Shown here: positions 51,086 through 58,819 of the stretch, piece after piece
Numbering within the stretch: position 1 is the first letter of the stretch
Layout: every line of letters starts with the position of its first letter
NCBI GenBank assembly: GCA_937902985.1
Contig: CALFNG010000476.1
Coordinates: forward strand, 1 to 58,819
Source: an uncultured Myxococcales bacterium
GTDB lineage: Bacteria > Myxococcota_A > Polyangia > Polyangiales > Polyangiaceae
Length of the DNA stretch: 58,819 nucleotides
Direction of reading: 5' to 3'
The notes under the pieces: generated by a model
Databases searched by the model: none
What the model saw: only the letters and a program-made list of their open reading frames with translations
What the model was told of the DNA's origin: nothing
Made by a program: the position numbers and the translations under genes

Positions 51086-51847
51086 TTACTTCAGGAGCCA
51101 GCCGAGGAGCATGCGCTTCGTGGTGGCGCGACCGACGGAGGCGATCGAGTCGACGAGGGGAATCTCCTTGGGGCAGGCCTCGACGCAGTTCTGCGCCTTG
51201 CCGCACCCTTCGACGCCGCCTTCGCCCATGACGGCATCGAGGCGGTCGCCCGCGTGCATGGCGCCGCTCGGGTGCAGGTTGAAGAGGCGCACCTGGTTGA
51301 GCGCCGCCGGCCCGATGAAGTCACTCGCGGCGTTGACCTGCGGGCAGGCCTCGAGGCAGCACCCGCACGTCATGCAGCGCGACAGCGGATAGGCCGTCTC
51401 TTGATTCTCTTGCGACTGGCGCGGCCCCGGGCCGAGCTCGTGGAAGCCGTCGAGGTCGACCCACGCCTTCACGCGCTTCAGGTCTTCGAACATGCGCGAC
51501 CGGTCGACGACCAGGTCTCGCACGACGGGGAACTTGGTCATCGGCTCGAGGACGATCGTCTTTCCGTCCGGCGCGATCTGATCCACCAGCGCGCTGCACG
51601 ACTGGCGCGCGCGACCGCCGATCACCATCGTGCACGAGCCGCACACCTCTTCGAGGCAGGAGCACTCCCAGACCACCGGCGTGACCTTCTGGCCGTCGCT
51701 GGTCACGGGGCTCTTCTGGATCGCCATGAGCGCGCTGATGACGTTCATGCGCGGGTGCCAGGGCACCGTGAACTCGTGCCAGTAGTGCGCGAGACCGGGG
51801 CCGTCCTGGCGCTTCACCTTCAGCTTGACCGTGCGTTCGCTGGCCAT
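51086..51847 (-). CDS. sdhB: Succinate dehydrogenase/fumarate reductase iron-sulfur subunit
   Basis: A 253-residue electron-transfer subunit. The N-terminal ferredoxin domain has CSCLEEVCGSCTMVIGGRA plus a later Cys for the [2Fe-2S] cluster. The C-terminal part has CMTCGCCLEACP and NCVEACPKEIPL for the [4Fe-4S] and [3Fe-4S] clusters. It passes electrons between the flavoprotein SdhA and the membrane cytochrome b. Length and spacing fit the b558-linked class that works with a di-haem cytochrome. It lies 38 bp after sdhA on the same strand and is surely co-transcribed. The likely membrane partner is about 5 kb upstream (57025-57777) rather than adjacent. Confidence 0.96.
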   Translation of the reverse strand: MASERTVKLKVKRQDGPGLAHYWHEFTVPWHPRMNVISALMAIQKSPVTSDGQKVTPVVWECSCLEEVCGSCTMVIGGRARQSCSALVDQIAPDGKTIVLEPMTKFPVVRDLVVDRSRMFEDLKRVKAWVDLDGFHELGPGPRQSQENQETAYPLSRCMTCGCCLEACPQVNAASDFIGPAALNQVRLFNLHPSGAMHAGDRLDAVMGEGGVEGCGKAQNCVEACPKEIPLVDSIASVGRATTKRMLLGWLLK

Positions 51848-51885
51848 GTCTCACCTGTCTCGATAGAGCAATCGACGCGGCACGC

Positions 51886-53943
51886 CTAGGCCGTCGCGCC
51901 CGTCTTCGCGGGCCCCGGCGCGTCTCTCGGGGGCTCGGAGCCGGGCTGGGCGGCCGCGCTCGCGGCGCCGGCCGTCTCGTACTTGCGCGGGCGAGGCTTC
52001 ACGAGGCTGATGTCGACCGCATCGGTCACGTGCACGGCCTTGCCGGCGAGCGCGTAGTCGAACTCGCGCGCATAGCGGACGCCGTTGGGCGAGCCGTTCG
52101 TGGCGCCCGCGTGGAAAGCGAGCGTCGTGCGAAGGAAATTCGCGTCGTCGCGCTGCGTGAACTCGGGCTTGAAGTGCGCGCCGCGCGACTCGTCGCGGTT
52201 CTTCGCGCCGAGGGCGATGACGCGCGCGAGGACGATCATGTTCTGCAGGTGCCGCACGAACTGGGCGCCCTGGTTCATCTTGCCGGTGGCCGTGTCGGTC
52301 ACGCCGACGCGCTTCGACCGCTCGTCGATCTCTTCGATCTTCGCGAGCACCCGGTCGAGCGTGGGGTTGTGGCGCTCGATGGTGCAGTCGACGAGCATCG
52401 TCTGCCCGAGCTCTTCGTGCAGCGCGTACGGGTTCTCGCTGCCGTTCATGGCGAGGACCGCGTCGTACTTCTTTTGCTCGCGGCGCTGCGCCTTGTCGAA
52501 GAGCGACGACGGCATGTCGAACGCGCTCTTGCCGACGTTCTGACGATACGTCGCGATCGCGGGGCCGGTGACGAGCCCGCCCCACAGGCACGAGAGGAGC
52601 GAGTTCGCGCCCAGCCGGTTGGCGCCGTGGTATTGGTACTCGACCTCGCCGCAGGCGTAGAGGCCCGGGATGCTCGTCGCCTGGTTGCGCGGCGACCCTA
52701 TGACGAGGGAGCCGTTCGCCGCTCGGTCGAAGTCGACCCAGAGGCCGCCCATCGTGTAGTGGACCGCCGGGAACACGCGCATCGGGTTCACGTACGGGTC
52801 TTCGCCGACGAACTTCTCGTAGATCTCGAGCACGCCGGCGAGCTTCTTGTGCAGCGTCTCGCGCGGGATGTGCGTGACGTCGAGGTAGACCTCGTTCTCG
52901 TTCGTCCCGCTCGCCGCGTTGAAGACGCCGCGCTTCTCGTGGAAGCACTTCTTGAAGAGCTCGCGGCTCGCGATGTCGCGGGGAACGAGGTTGCCGTAGC
53001 CCGGGTACTTGTCTTCGAGGAAGTACTCGCGCTGGCTCTCGGGCACCTCTCGGCCGGCGCGCCGCTCTTTCAGATCGCGCGGAACCCACACGCGGCCGCC
53101 CTCGCCGCGCACGCTCTCCGAGATGAGGCGCAGCTTGTCGGCGCCGGGAATGGCCGTGGGGTGGACCTGGATGAACTCGCCGTTCGCGTAGCAGGCGCCC
53201 TGCTGGTAGGCGGCACTCGCCGCCGTGCCGGTGTTGATGACGCTGTTGGTCGAGCGGCCGAAGACGATGCCGCACCCGCCGGTGGCGAGGCAAACCGCGT
53301 CGCCCGCGAACGACTCGATGGCCATGGTCTTGGTGTCCTGGGCGACGATGCCGCGGCAGACGCCCTCGTCGTCGACGACGAATCCGAGGAAGTCCCACCA
53401 CTCGAGCTTCTTGACCATCTTCTCGCCGGGAACGCGCTCGCCACGCTCGTCTTCGACGTCGACGGTCTCCCAGCGGCGGACCTGCTCGTCGAGCGCGTAG
53501 AGGAGTTGCTGGCCCGTGGTGGCGCCGGCGAAAGCCGTGCGGTGGAAGAGGGTGCCGCCGAAGCGGCGAAAATCGAGCAGGCCCTCGGGCGTTCGGTTGA
53601 ACGGGACGCCCATGCGGTCGAGCATGTAGACAATGCTCGGGGCCGCGTCGCACATGCCCTTGACCGGCGGCTGATTGGCGAGGAAGTCGCCGCCGTACAC
53701 GGTCTCTTCGAGGTGGACTTGCGGCGAGTCGCCCTCGCCCTTGGTGTTCACGCTGGCGTTGATGCCTCCCTGTGCGCACACCGAGTGCGAGCGCTTCACC
53801 GGCACCAGCGAGAAGAGCGCGACGGGGACGCCGGCCTCGCACAGCTTGATGACGGTCATCAGCCCCGCAAGCCCACCCCCGACGACGACGACGCGGCGAA
53901 CCTTGCCTGACCCGGACCGGGTGAGCGACTTGGAAGAGGCCAT
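51886..53943 (-). CDS. sdhA: Succinate dehydrogenase/fumarate reductase flavoprotein subunit
   Basis: A 685-residue flavoprotein from ATG 53941-53943 (a GTG at 53958 would add five residues). The FAD-binding start VVVVGGGLAGLMTVIKL is followed by RSHSVCAQGGINASVN with His53, which should bind FAD covalently. The active-site region carries FIQVHPTAIPGADKL and HYTMGGLWVDFDRAANG. It then has GLYACGEVEYQYHGANRLG and the C-terminal HFKPEFTQRDDANFLRTT. It oxidises succinate to fumarate (or the reverse). The C-terminal 35 residues are Ala/Pro-rich and extend beyond most relatives. It is followed by sdhB and preceded by the ACT-domain gene (131 bp). Confidence 0.96.
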   Translation of the reverse strand: MASSKSLTRSGSGKVRRVVVVGGGLAGLMTVIKLCEAGVPVALFSLVPVKRSHSVCAQGGINASVNTKGEGDSPQVHLEETVYGGDFLANQPPVKGMCDAAPSIVYMLDRMGVPFNRTPEGLLDFRRFGGTLFHRTAFAGATTGQQLLYALDEQVRRWETVDVEDERGERVPGEKMVKKLEWWDFLGFVVDDEGVCRGIVAQDTKTMAIESFAGDAVCLATGGCGIVFGRSTNSVINTGTAASAAYQQGACYANGEFIQVHPTAIPGADKLRLISESVRGEGGRVWVPRDLKERRAGREVPESQREYFLEDKYPGYGNLVPRDIASRELFKKCFHEKRGVFNAASGTNENEVYLDVTHIPRETLHKKLAGVLEIYEKFVGEDPYVNPMRVFPAVHYTMGGLWVDFDRAANGSLVIGSPRNQATSIPGLYACGEVEYQYHGANRLGANSLLSCLWGGLVTGPAIATYRQNVGKSAFDMPSSLFDKAQRREQKKYDAVLAMNGSENPYALHEELGQTMLVDCTIERHNPTLDRVLAKIEEIDERSKRVGVTDTATGKMNQGAQFVRHLQNMIVLARVIALGAKNRDESRGAHFKPEFTQRDDANFLRTTLAFHAGATNGSPNGVRYAREFDYALAGKAVHVTDAVDISLVKPRPRKYETAGAASAAAQPGSEPPRDAPGPAKTGATA

Positions 53944-54074
53944 TCTCGCCGAAGGCACGTAGGGGAAAGGTGCGTGAGTGTCAAACGGTGGCAGGCTTCG
54001 GCACAGGCCGCTCGACGACGCCGCACCCCGAGGGCCGTTCCTTGCCGGAGCGCGCCTTTTCGGATCGCGGTCTT

Positions 54075-54875
54075 TCAGATCGCGTGCGGACTCATGTCGC
54101 CGAACGCCAGCGCGGCCACGACGGCAGCGCGCACCTGCTCGCGCCGATCGGGCGACAGCGCGTGACCGCTGAATTCGGAGAGCTCGAAGCGATTGTAGGC
54201 GCGCCCGTCGGCGGTGCGGACGAGCGATCGGGCGATCTGCGCGCCCTGCTGGAAGAGCTCGCGCGTGATGGTCAGGAGCATTCCGGGGCGGTCGGGCGCC
54301 TCGACCAGGAGAACCGCGCGACCCTCTTCGTCGATCGGATCGTAGGCCACGACCACGAGCATGTCTCCTGCCGGCGATGATGGAGAAGACTGGAGCGCGA
54401 TCTCGGCCACGGACACGCTGCCCGCGAGAATGGCGCTCAGCACCTCACCGACGGACTCGACCTCGTCGGCCCCGATCGGCGCGGTGTCGCTGGCTTCGGC
54501 GCGGCGCACCCAGAGAAAGTCCACCGCTTCGACCTCGCCGCCGGACGTCGCACGGGAGAAGACGAGCGCGGTGATCACGTCGAGCCGATGCGAGACGAGG
54601 GCCGCGGCGATGGCCGACAGCAGACCCGGACGATCGTCGGCGACGACACAGAGCGCAGCGCTGCCGTCGGCGAGCGCACGCCAGACCTCGGCGTACGCCG
54701 GGCGAGGCCCACGACGGAACGAGATGGCGGCGTGCTTGCAGATGGCTCTCGGGTCGAAGAGCACGCGGTAGCGCGAGGGCATCGTCTCGGCGAAGCCCTC
54801 GACGTAACCCGAGGGCAATTGGCTGCCGGGCGCGCGCTCCGACGGCGCCCAGTCGAAGTCCGACCGCCATGACAT
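54075..54875 (-). CDS. Protein with two ACT domains, GlnD-tail-like
   Basis: A 266-residue protein from ATG 54873-54875. The N-terminal 60 residues are unique (WRSDFDWAPSERAPGSQLPS). ACT domain 1 lies at about 70-130: ALCVVADDRPGLLSAIAAAL and HRLDVITALVFSR. ACT domain 2 lies at about 185-255: AVLLVEAPDRPGMLLTITRE and GAQIARSLVRTADGRAYN. The DRPGLL/DRPGML motifs are those of the ACT pair at the end of the PII uridylyltransferase GlnD, where they bind glutamine. No nucleotidyltransferase or HD domain is present, so it may be a stand-alone amino-acid sensor. It lies between sdhA and the thiolase remnant, same strand, without an obvious link to either. Confidence 0.85.
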   Translation of the reverse strand: MSWRSDFDWAPSERAPGSQLPSGYVEGFAETMPSRYRVLFDPRAICKHAAISFRRGPRPAYAEVWRALADGSAALCVVADDRPGLLSAIAAALVSHRLDVITALVFSRATSGGEVEAVDFLWVRRAEASDTAPIGADEVESVGEVLSAILAGSVSVAEIALQSSPSSPAGDMLVVVAYDPIDEEGRAVLLVEAPDRPGMLLTITRELFQQGAQIARSLVRTADGRAYNRFELSEFSGHALSPDRREQVRAAVVAALAFGDMSPHAI

Positions 54876-55004
54876 GACGAAAGGTTCTCTCGATGCGCGG
54901 GGCCGCGCCATTGCCGCGCGGTTTCGCCCGCGTATCAAAAGAGCGGGTCGCCGGGCGAGCCGACATGCGCGATTCGCTCGCTGAGCCCGGCGGCTGCGCC
55001 GCCG

Positions 55005-55210
55005 CTAGCCGACGACGAAGCTGACGCTCGTCGTGCCGCTGCCGCCGATGTTCAAGGTCTGGAAGGTCTTGGCGCCCTCGACCTGGTAGTCGCCCGCCGT
55101 ACAGGTCACCTGTTTGTAGCAATCGAGGAGCTGGCGCACGCCGGTGCAGCCGACCGGGTGACCGGCGCCGATGAGACCGCCGCTGGCGGTTGACCGGGTT
55201 CTTGCCGTGG
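55005..55210 (-). pseudogene. Decayed 3' end of a thiolase (acetyl-CoA acetyltransferase) gene
   Basis: About 60 codons ending at a TAG at 55005 clearly encode the end of a thiolase: [39 protein letters not shown] and the final TTSVSFVVG. The GHPVGCTG block holds the active-site His. Just upstream the conserved GKNPVN can be read, but in a different frame, so there is a frameshift between GKNPVN and ASGG at about 55185-55190. Nothing earlier of the gene remains before the end of the MFS gene at 55280. So the first roughly 330 codons are missing and this cannot make an enzyme. It marks an old deletion or insertion event. Confidence 0.85.
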
Positions 55211-55279
55211 GGCCGGGACCGGAGACTGAACGATCCTCGCGCCGGCGGCCGCGGCGCCCCGCCGGTCGCCGCCCCCCCA

Positions 55280-56938
55280 TCACATCTCGATGTGAACTTC
55301 GGGCTTCTCTTTCGAGCTGCCCCCGCCGCTCGCCGCGGTCTCCTCGGGCGTCTTCAAGAAGATGAGCAGCGGCAGGACGAGCAGGAACATGACGCCCGCG
55401 AGCAAGAAGACGCGCTCGAAGGCGAGCAGCTGCGACTGAAGGGCGATGGCGCCGTCGACGGCGCGCAACGCAAGGTTTCGCGCCGTGGCCATGTCGATGC
55501 CGCGCGCCATGAGCCCGCTCGCCGTCTGCTGCAATCGCTCCGTCGCTGCCGGATTGTTCCAGCTCACGTGCGGGACGAGCGCCGTTCGCGCCTGCGCGCC
55601 GTAGCGGCTCAGTAGAGTGGCCGCGACGGCGAGGCCGATCGACCCGCCGACCTGGCGAAAGAGCGAGTTCAGCCCCGTGGCGTCGGCCATCTGGTGGCGC
55701 GGGATCGCCGAGAGCGCCACCGTGGAGAGGGGCACGAAGAGGCACGCGAACCCGATGCCCTGCGTCGTCAGCGCCAGGATGATCCCCGTCTGGCTCGTCT
55801 GCAGCGTGAAGTGGCTCATCGAGTAGGCGGCCCACGCGATGAAGAGGACGCCGACGCCGATGACGATTCGCGGCGACACTGCGTTGTAGATCCGTCCGAC
55901 GATCGGCACGGCGATCATCATCGCGAGGACGCGCGGCATGAGGGCGAGGCCCGCGTCGGTGGCCGTGAAGCCGAGGAGCGTCTGCATGAACAGCGGGAGG
56001 AGGAACATCGTCGCCATGAGCAGGGCGAACATGAGCGACCCGATGAGCGTGCCCGAGAGGAACACCGGATCCTTGAAGAGGCGGATGTTGACGGCCGGCA
56101 CCTCGCACGTGAGCTCGCGAATCACGAACGCGGCGATGACGATCGCCGAGAGGGCGCTGAGCGCGCTGATCAGCGACGAGTTGAACCAGTCGTCTTGCTG
56201 GCCCTCTTCGAGCACGTACTGCAGCGTGCAGAGGCCGATGACCATGAGGCCGATGCCCCACCAGTCGACGTTCTTGCGCTGCTTCTCGGCGAGCTCGCGG
56301 TTCTTGGCGACGATGTCTTCGTCTTCGTGGACGAAGGTGGCCACCATGACGAGGCCCAGTACGCCGACCGGGATGTTGATGTAGAAGATCCACGGCCACG
56401 AGTAGTTGTCGACGATCCACCCGCCGAGTGTCGGGCCGACCGCCGGGCCGAGCATGACGGCCATGGCGAAGAGGGCCATCGCCATCCCCTGCTCTTTGGG
56501 CGGGAACGTCTGGCGCAAGATGGCCTGCTCGGTCGGCTGAAGCGCGCCCGCGCCGAGGCCCTGAATGGCGCGGTAGACGAGGAGCGCCGTGAGCGAGTGC
56601 GCGGTGCCGCAGAGAATCGAGCCCACGAGAAAGAGCGCGAGGCACGACATGTAGATGCGCTTCTGGCCGAAGAGGCGGCCGAGGAAAGCCGTCAGCGGCA
56701 TCACGACGACGTTCGCGATGATGTACCCGGTGCTGATCCAGGTGATTTCCTGGAAGGTCGCCCCGAGCGTGCCCATCATGTGGGGCAGCGCGACGGCGAC
56801 GATCGACGAGTCGATCGCGCCCATGAGCGTGCCGAACGTGATCGACACCGTGACCAGCCACTTGTTCGGCCTGGGTCGCGGGACGCGGAGCGCCGGCAAG
56901 GCCGACGGCATCGAGAACGAAGGAGCCTGGCTCGCCAT
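55280..56938 (-). CDS. DHA2-family (EmrB/QacA-like) MFS drug exporter
   Basis: A 552-residue membrane protein with about 14 hydrophobic segments. DHA2 motifs are present: [19 protein letters not shown] in TM1, [13 protein letters not shown] in the first loop, [19 protein letters not shown] (motif with the RxxQGxGaa pattern), and [20 protein letters not shown] with [13 protein letters not shown]. It should export drugs or small metabolites with protons. The Emr systems usually work with an EmrA adaptor and an outer-membrane channel; neither is here. The C-terminus is hydrophilic and Ser/Lys-rich. It lies 86 bp downstream of the cytochrome b gene and next to a truncated thiolase, so it may have been inserted into the sdh locus. 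Confidence 0.93.
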   Translation of the reverse strand: MASQAPSFSMPSALPALRVPRPRPNKWLVTVSITFGTLMGAIDSSIVAVALPHMMGTLGATFQEITWISTGYIIANVVVMPLTAFLGRLFGQKRIYMSCLALFLVGSILCGTAHSLTALLVYRAIQGLGAGALQPTEQAILRQTFPPKEQGMAMALFAMAVMLGPAVGPTLGGWIVDNYSWPWIFYINIPVGVLGLVMVATFVHEDEDIVAKNRELAEKQRKNVDWWGIGLMVIGLCTLQYVLEEGQQDDWFNSSLISALSALSAIVIAAFVIRELTCEVPAVNIRLFKDPVFLSGTLIGSLMFALLMATMFLLPLFMQTLLGFTATDAGLALMPRVLAMMIAVPIVGRIYNAVSPRIVIGVGVLFIAWAAYSMSHFTLQTSQTGIILALTTQGIGFACLFVPLSTVALSAIPRHQMADATGLNSLFRQVGGSIGLAVAATLLSRYGAQARTALVPHVSWNNPAATERLQQTASGLMARGIDMATARNLALRAVDGAIALQSQLLAFERVFLLAGVMFLLVLPLLIFLKTPEETAASGGGSSKEKPEVHIEM

Positions 56939-57024
56939 GGCCCGGTCGACAGTGTGCTCCCGCCGTCGCGGGCATGCCAGAGCGATCGCGATCCGCGCGC
57001 GGCGGGCGGATGGTCGCGCGTCGT

Positions 57025-57777
57025 TCAGCGCGACGGCGATGCGCAGCGGCGAGACTCCATCCGAACGGCTCCCTCACCGCCGAAGAGCCTGGCCCCCGTC
57101 GCCCGGAGCACGACCACGTTGGCGAACCCCAACCACAAGGCTACGCCGAGCGCGACCGCCCCCCATCCCGCTCTCCGCACTCGCACGGGATACGCGCGGC
57201 CGGCGCGCGTGACGGCGAAGAAGGCCCATAGCCCGCACGCGAAGTGAAAACTCGCGCACCCGGCGCCGGCGAGGTACGCGAGCGCCCGCCAGGGAACGCC
57301 GTGCGACGCGGTCGAGAGGTCGGCGTCGAGCACCGTGGCGAGTTCGGCGCCGTCGAGCCGGGCTCCGGCGGCACGAAAGCGAAGCTCGGGCAGGTGCATC
57401 ACGAGGAACGCGAGGGTCGCGATCGCGGTCACCCGCATCGCGACGCGCAGCCCCGGCGGGTAAGGCGCCGCGGGGGCCAGCGAGCGGCCCGACGCGACCA
57501 GCCACACCCCGAGGGCGCCGTGGAAGACGAGGGGCGCGAACACGAGCAGCGACTCGGCGAGCGGCAGCCCAGGGACGCGATGGACGGCGCGGACGGCCGC
57601 CGCGAAGCCCGAGCCGCCATCGAGCGCGCAGGCGTTCATCGCCAGGTGCGCGACGAGGAACACCCCGAGGGGGACCACGCCGCAAAGCGCAAACACCTGA
57701 CGCACGCGCGGCGTGACAGGCGACGCGCGGGCCGCGACGTCAGGGCCGGAGAGGGACACGGGGAGCGTGGTAGGCAT
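57025..57777 (-). CDS. sdhC: Succinate dehydrogenase cytochrome b558-type membrane subunit
   Basis: A 250-residue membrane protein with five hydrophobic segments and the histidines expected for a di-haem b558 cytochrome: [51 protein letters not shown] and [17 protein letters not shown]. This fits the SdhC/FrdC family of delta- and epsilonproteobacteria and Bacilli, which anchors SdhAB and passes electrons to quinone. The start at 57775-57777 lacks a clear ribosome site and lies only 8 bp from the divergent lipoprotein start. In most genomes of this class sdhC directly precedes sdhA; here about 3.1 kb separates them, so the partnership is inferred from family alone. Confidence 0.85.
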   Translation of the reverse strand: MPTTLPVSLSGPDVAARASPVTPRVRQVFALCGVVPLGVFLVAHLAMNACALDGGSGFAAAVRAVHRVPGLPLAESLLVFAPLVFHGALGVWLVASGRSLAPAAPYPPGLRVAMRVTAIATLAFLVMHLPELRFRAAGARLDGAELATVLDADLSTASHGVPWRALAYLAGAGCASFHFACGLWAFFAVTRAGRAYPVRVRRAGWGAVALGVALWLGFANVVVLRATGARLFGGEGAVRMESRRCASPSR

Positions 57778-57785
57778 GGTAGCGC

Positions 57786-58819
57786 ATGCCGCATCGACGG
57801 AGGACAGCTCGCGCGGCCGGCGGCGCCGCGGCCCTTGCGCTGGCGCTCGCGCTCGAAGCCGCGTGCGGCGGAGGGCGCGCGGCGCCGAAGCCCGTCGCGA
57901 TGCTGCCCTCGTCTCCGCCGGCGGCGGCCGCCTTCGAGGCCATTCGCGAGGCCTGGGAAGAGTCGGACCGCTCGAACGACATCGTCTTGCGCATGGCGCT
58001 CCGGTCGCGCCTCGAGCGCTTTCTCGACGAGTTCCCGCACGACGGCCTCGCTCCGCTGGCGAAGGTCGCGCTCGCCCTGGAGGCGATGAGTGACGGTGCC
58101 ATGGCGACCGCCGGCGCGCAGCTGGCCCTCGTGAGCGACGTACCGCCCGGAACGGCCCGGGATCTCTTGACCGTCGCGCGTGCGCGTCGTGCGCGCCTCG
58201 CAGGCGACCCCGAGGGGGCGCTCGCCCTCTTGCGGCCCCTTGTCGGCAAGATCGTCGACCCGCTCGTGCGCACGATCTTCGAAGAGGAGCTCACTGTGAG
58301 CGCGCTCGCGACGCACCGCGAGTACGAAGCGATCTCCTACATGGACGCCTGGCTCCGCGCGAGCGCGGAAGACGAGAAGCCCGCCACGATCGCGCGCGTC
58401 ACCGCGATCGTGCAGAAGCTGCCGCGTGAGGTGCTCGTGGGCGCCATCCAGGCCATGAGCAAGCAGCGCGCGAACCTCGGCTACAGCGGCGACATCCAGC
58501 GGATCCTGGCGATGCGCCTCGTGCAGATCGCCACGAGCACCGGCGACGCCGACCTCGCACGGACACTCCTCGACGCCTACCCGCAGGCGTTCGCGGAGGC
58601 CGGCGACGCCGGCGCGGCGCTGGGCGATCTCGCGACGAGCCGGCGCGGCCTCAACGTGGTCGAAGGGCGAACGCTGGGCTTGCTCCTGCCGACGGCGTCG
58701 CCGCCCCTGCGAGACGAGTCGGCCGACGTACTTCGCGGGGTGCTCTGGGCACTCGGCCTGCCCCGCGGCGCTCGCGCTGCACCCGCGACGCGCGCGGCGA
58801 CCAAGCCGGCCGCGTCACG
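57786..58819 (+). CDS. LpoA/periplasmic-binding-type lipoprotein (cut by right edge)
   Basis: At least 344 residues, still open at the window end. The signal peptide ALALALALEAAC with lipidated Cys is followed by GGG. Residues about 45-290 are helical and TPR-like (EAIREAWEESDRSNDIV, GALALLRPLVGKI, LVQIATSTGDADLARTLLDA). Then VVEGRTLGLLLPTASPPLRD looks like the first strand of a type-1 periplasmic-binding fold (the GxLLPLSG motif). A TPR-like half followed by this fold is the layout of LpoA-type penicillin-binding-protein activators and related binding lipoproteins. The C-terminal two-thirds of the fold lies outside the window. It is divergent from sdhC. Confidence 0.78.
   Translation, partial: MPHRRRTARAAGGAAALALALALEAACGGGRAAPKPVAMLPSSPPAAAAFEAIREAWEESDRSNDIVLRMALRSRLERFLDEFPHDGLAPLAKVALALEAMSDGAMATAGAQLALVSDVPPGTARDLLTVARARRARLAGDPEGALALLRPLVGKIVDPLVRTIFEEELTVSALATHREYEAISYMDAWLRASAEDEKPATIARVTAIVQKLPREVLVGAIQAMSKQRANLGYSGDIQRILAMRLVQIATSTGDADLARTLLDAYPQAFAEAGDAGAALGDLATSRRGLNVVEGRTLGLLLPTASPPLRDESADVLRGVLWALGLPRGARAAPATRAATKPAAS

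Noticed and set aside
1..58819. tRNA, rRNA and CRISPR arrays
   Set aside because: Read through both strands of the gaps; no cloverleaf-like segment, rRNA core or regularly spaced short repeats seen.

Overview
The window is very high-GC DNA from what looks like a myxobacterium-like bacterium (Myxococcota/Polyangia, former Deltaproteobacteria). Pointers are the T6SS islands with PAAR/Rhs/VgrG, DUF2169 and TIGR02270-type HEAT proteins, the many lipoproteins, a di-haem b558-type succinate dehydrogenase, HDOD/HD-type response regulators and an HTTM protein. No 16S or other phylogenetic marker is present, so the assignment is by gene content only.

Region 1 (1-26.4 kb) is a type VI secretion effector/accessory island. 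On the minus strand are three tightly packed vgrG genes (the first cut by the left edge). Divergent from them are a DUF2169 protein and a thiolase-fold protein that seems to lack its nucleophile. Then come a HEAT-repeat protein, a small tandem-helical protein, and Rhs gene 1 with a candidate immunity gene (11.4-15.5 kb). Convergent to that is a second Rhs effector with a PAAR-like N-terminus and an ADP-ribosyltransferase tip, whose downstream gene is an ADP-ribosylglycohydrolase carrying an extra N-terminal domain. Further right are a second tandem-helical protein, a fused TssB/TssC-like sheath protein and a membrane-anchored lytic transglycosylase. The other core T6SS genes (tssA/E/F/G/J/K/L/M, clpV) are not in the window.

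Region 2 (26.5-35.2 kb) holds envelope and secreted proteins: an SGNH-hydrolase lipoprotein, a small membrane protein plus an HTTM protein, a repetitive lipoprotein with seven Cys-paired repeats, a STAS-like protein, a Cys-rich lipoprotein and a rhodanese.

Region 3 (35.2-41.9 kb) is a same-strand signalling cluster: PAS-PAS histidine kinase, REC-HDOD regulator, REC plus degenerate HD-GYP regulator, PAS histidine kinase and a FIST sensor protein.

Region 4 (42-50.6 kb) has a half-length DUF4136-like lipoprotein, a DUF6151-type zinc protein, a convergent SGNH esterase/GH5 glycosidase pair, an 840-bp gene-poor stretch with a minus-strand terminator, nadE, an OmpA-family lipoprotein and an outer-membrane beta-barrel protein.

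Region 5 (50.6-58.8 kb) contains sdhB and sdhA, an ACT-domain protein, the decayed 3' end of a thiolase gene, a DHA2-type MFS exporter and an sdhC-like cytochrome b. It looks like an sdhCAB locus split by about 3 kb. At the right edge is the start of a LpoA/periplasmic-binding-type lipoprotein. I saw no tRNA, rRNA, CRISPR array or complete insertion sequence.
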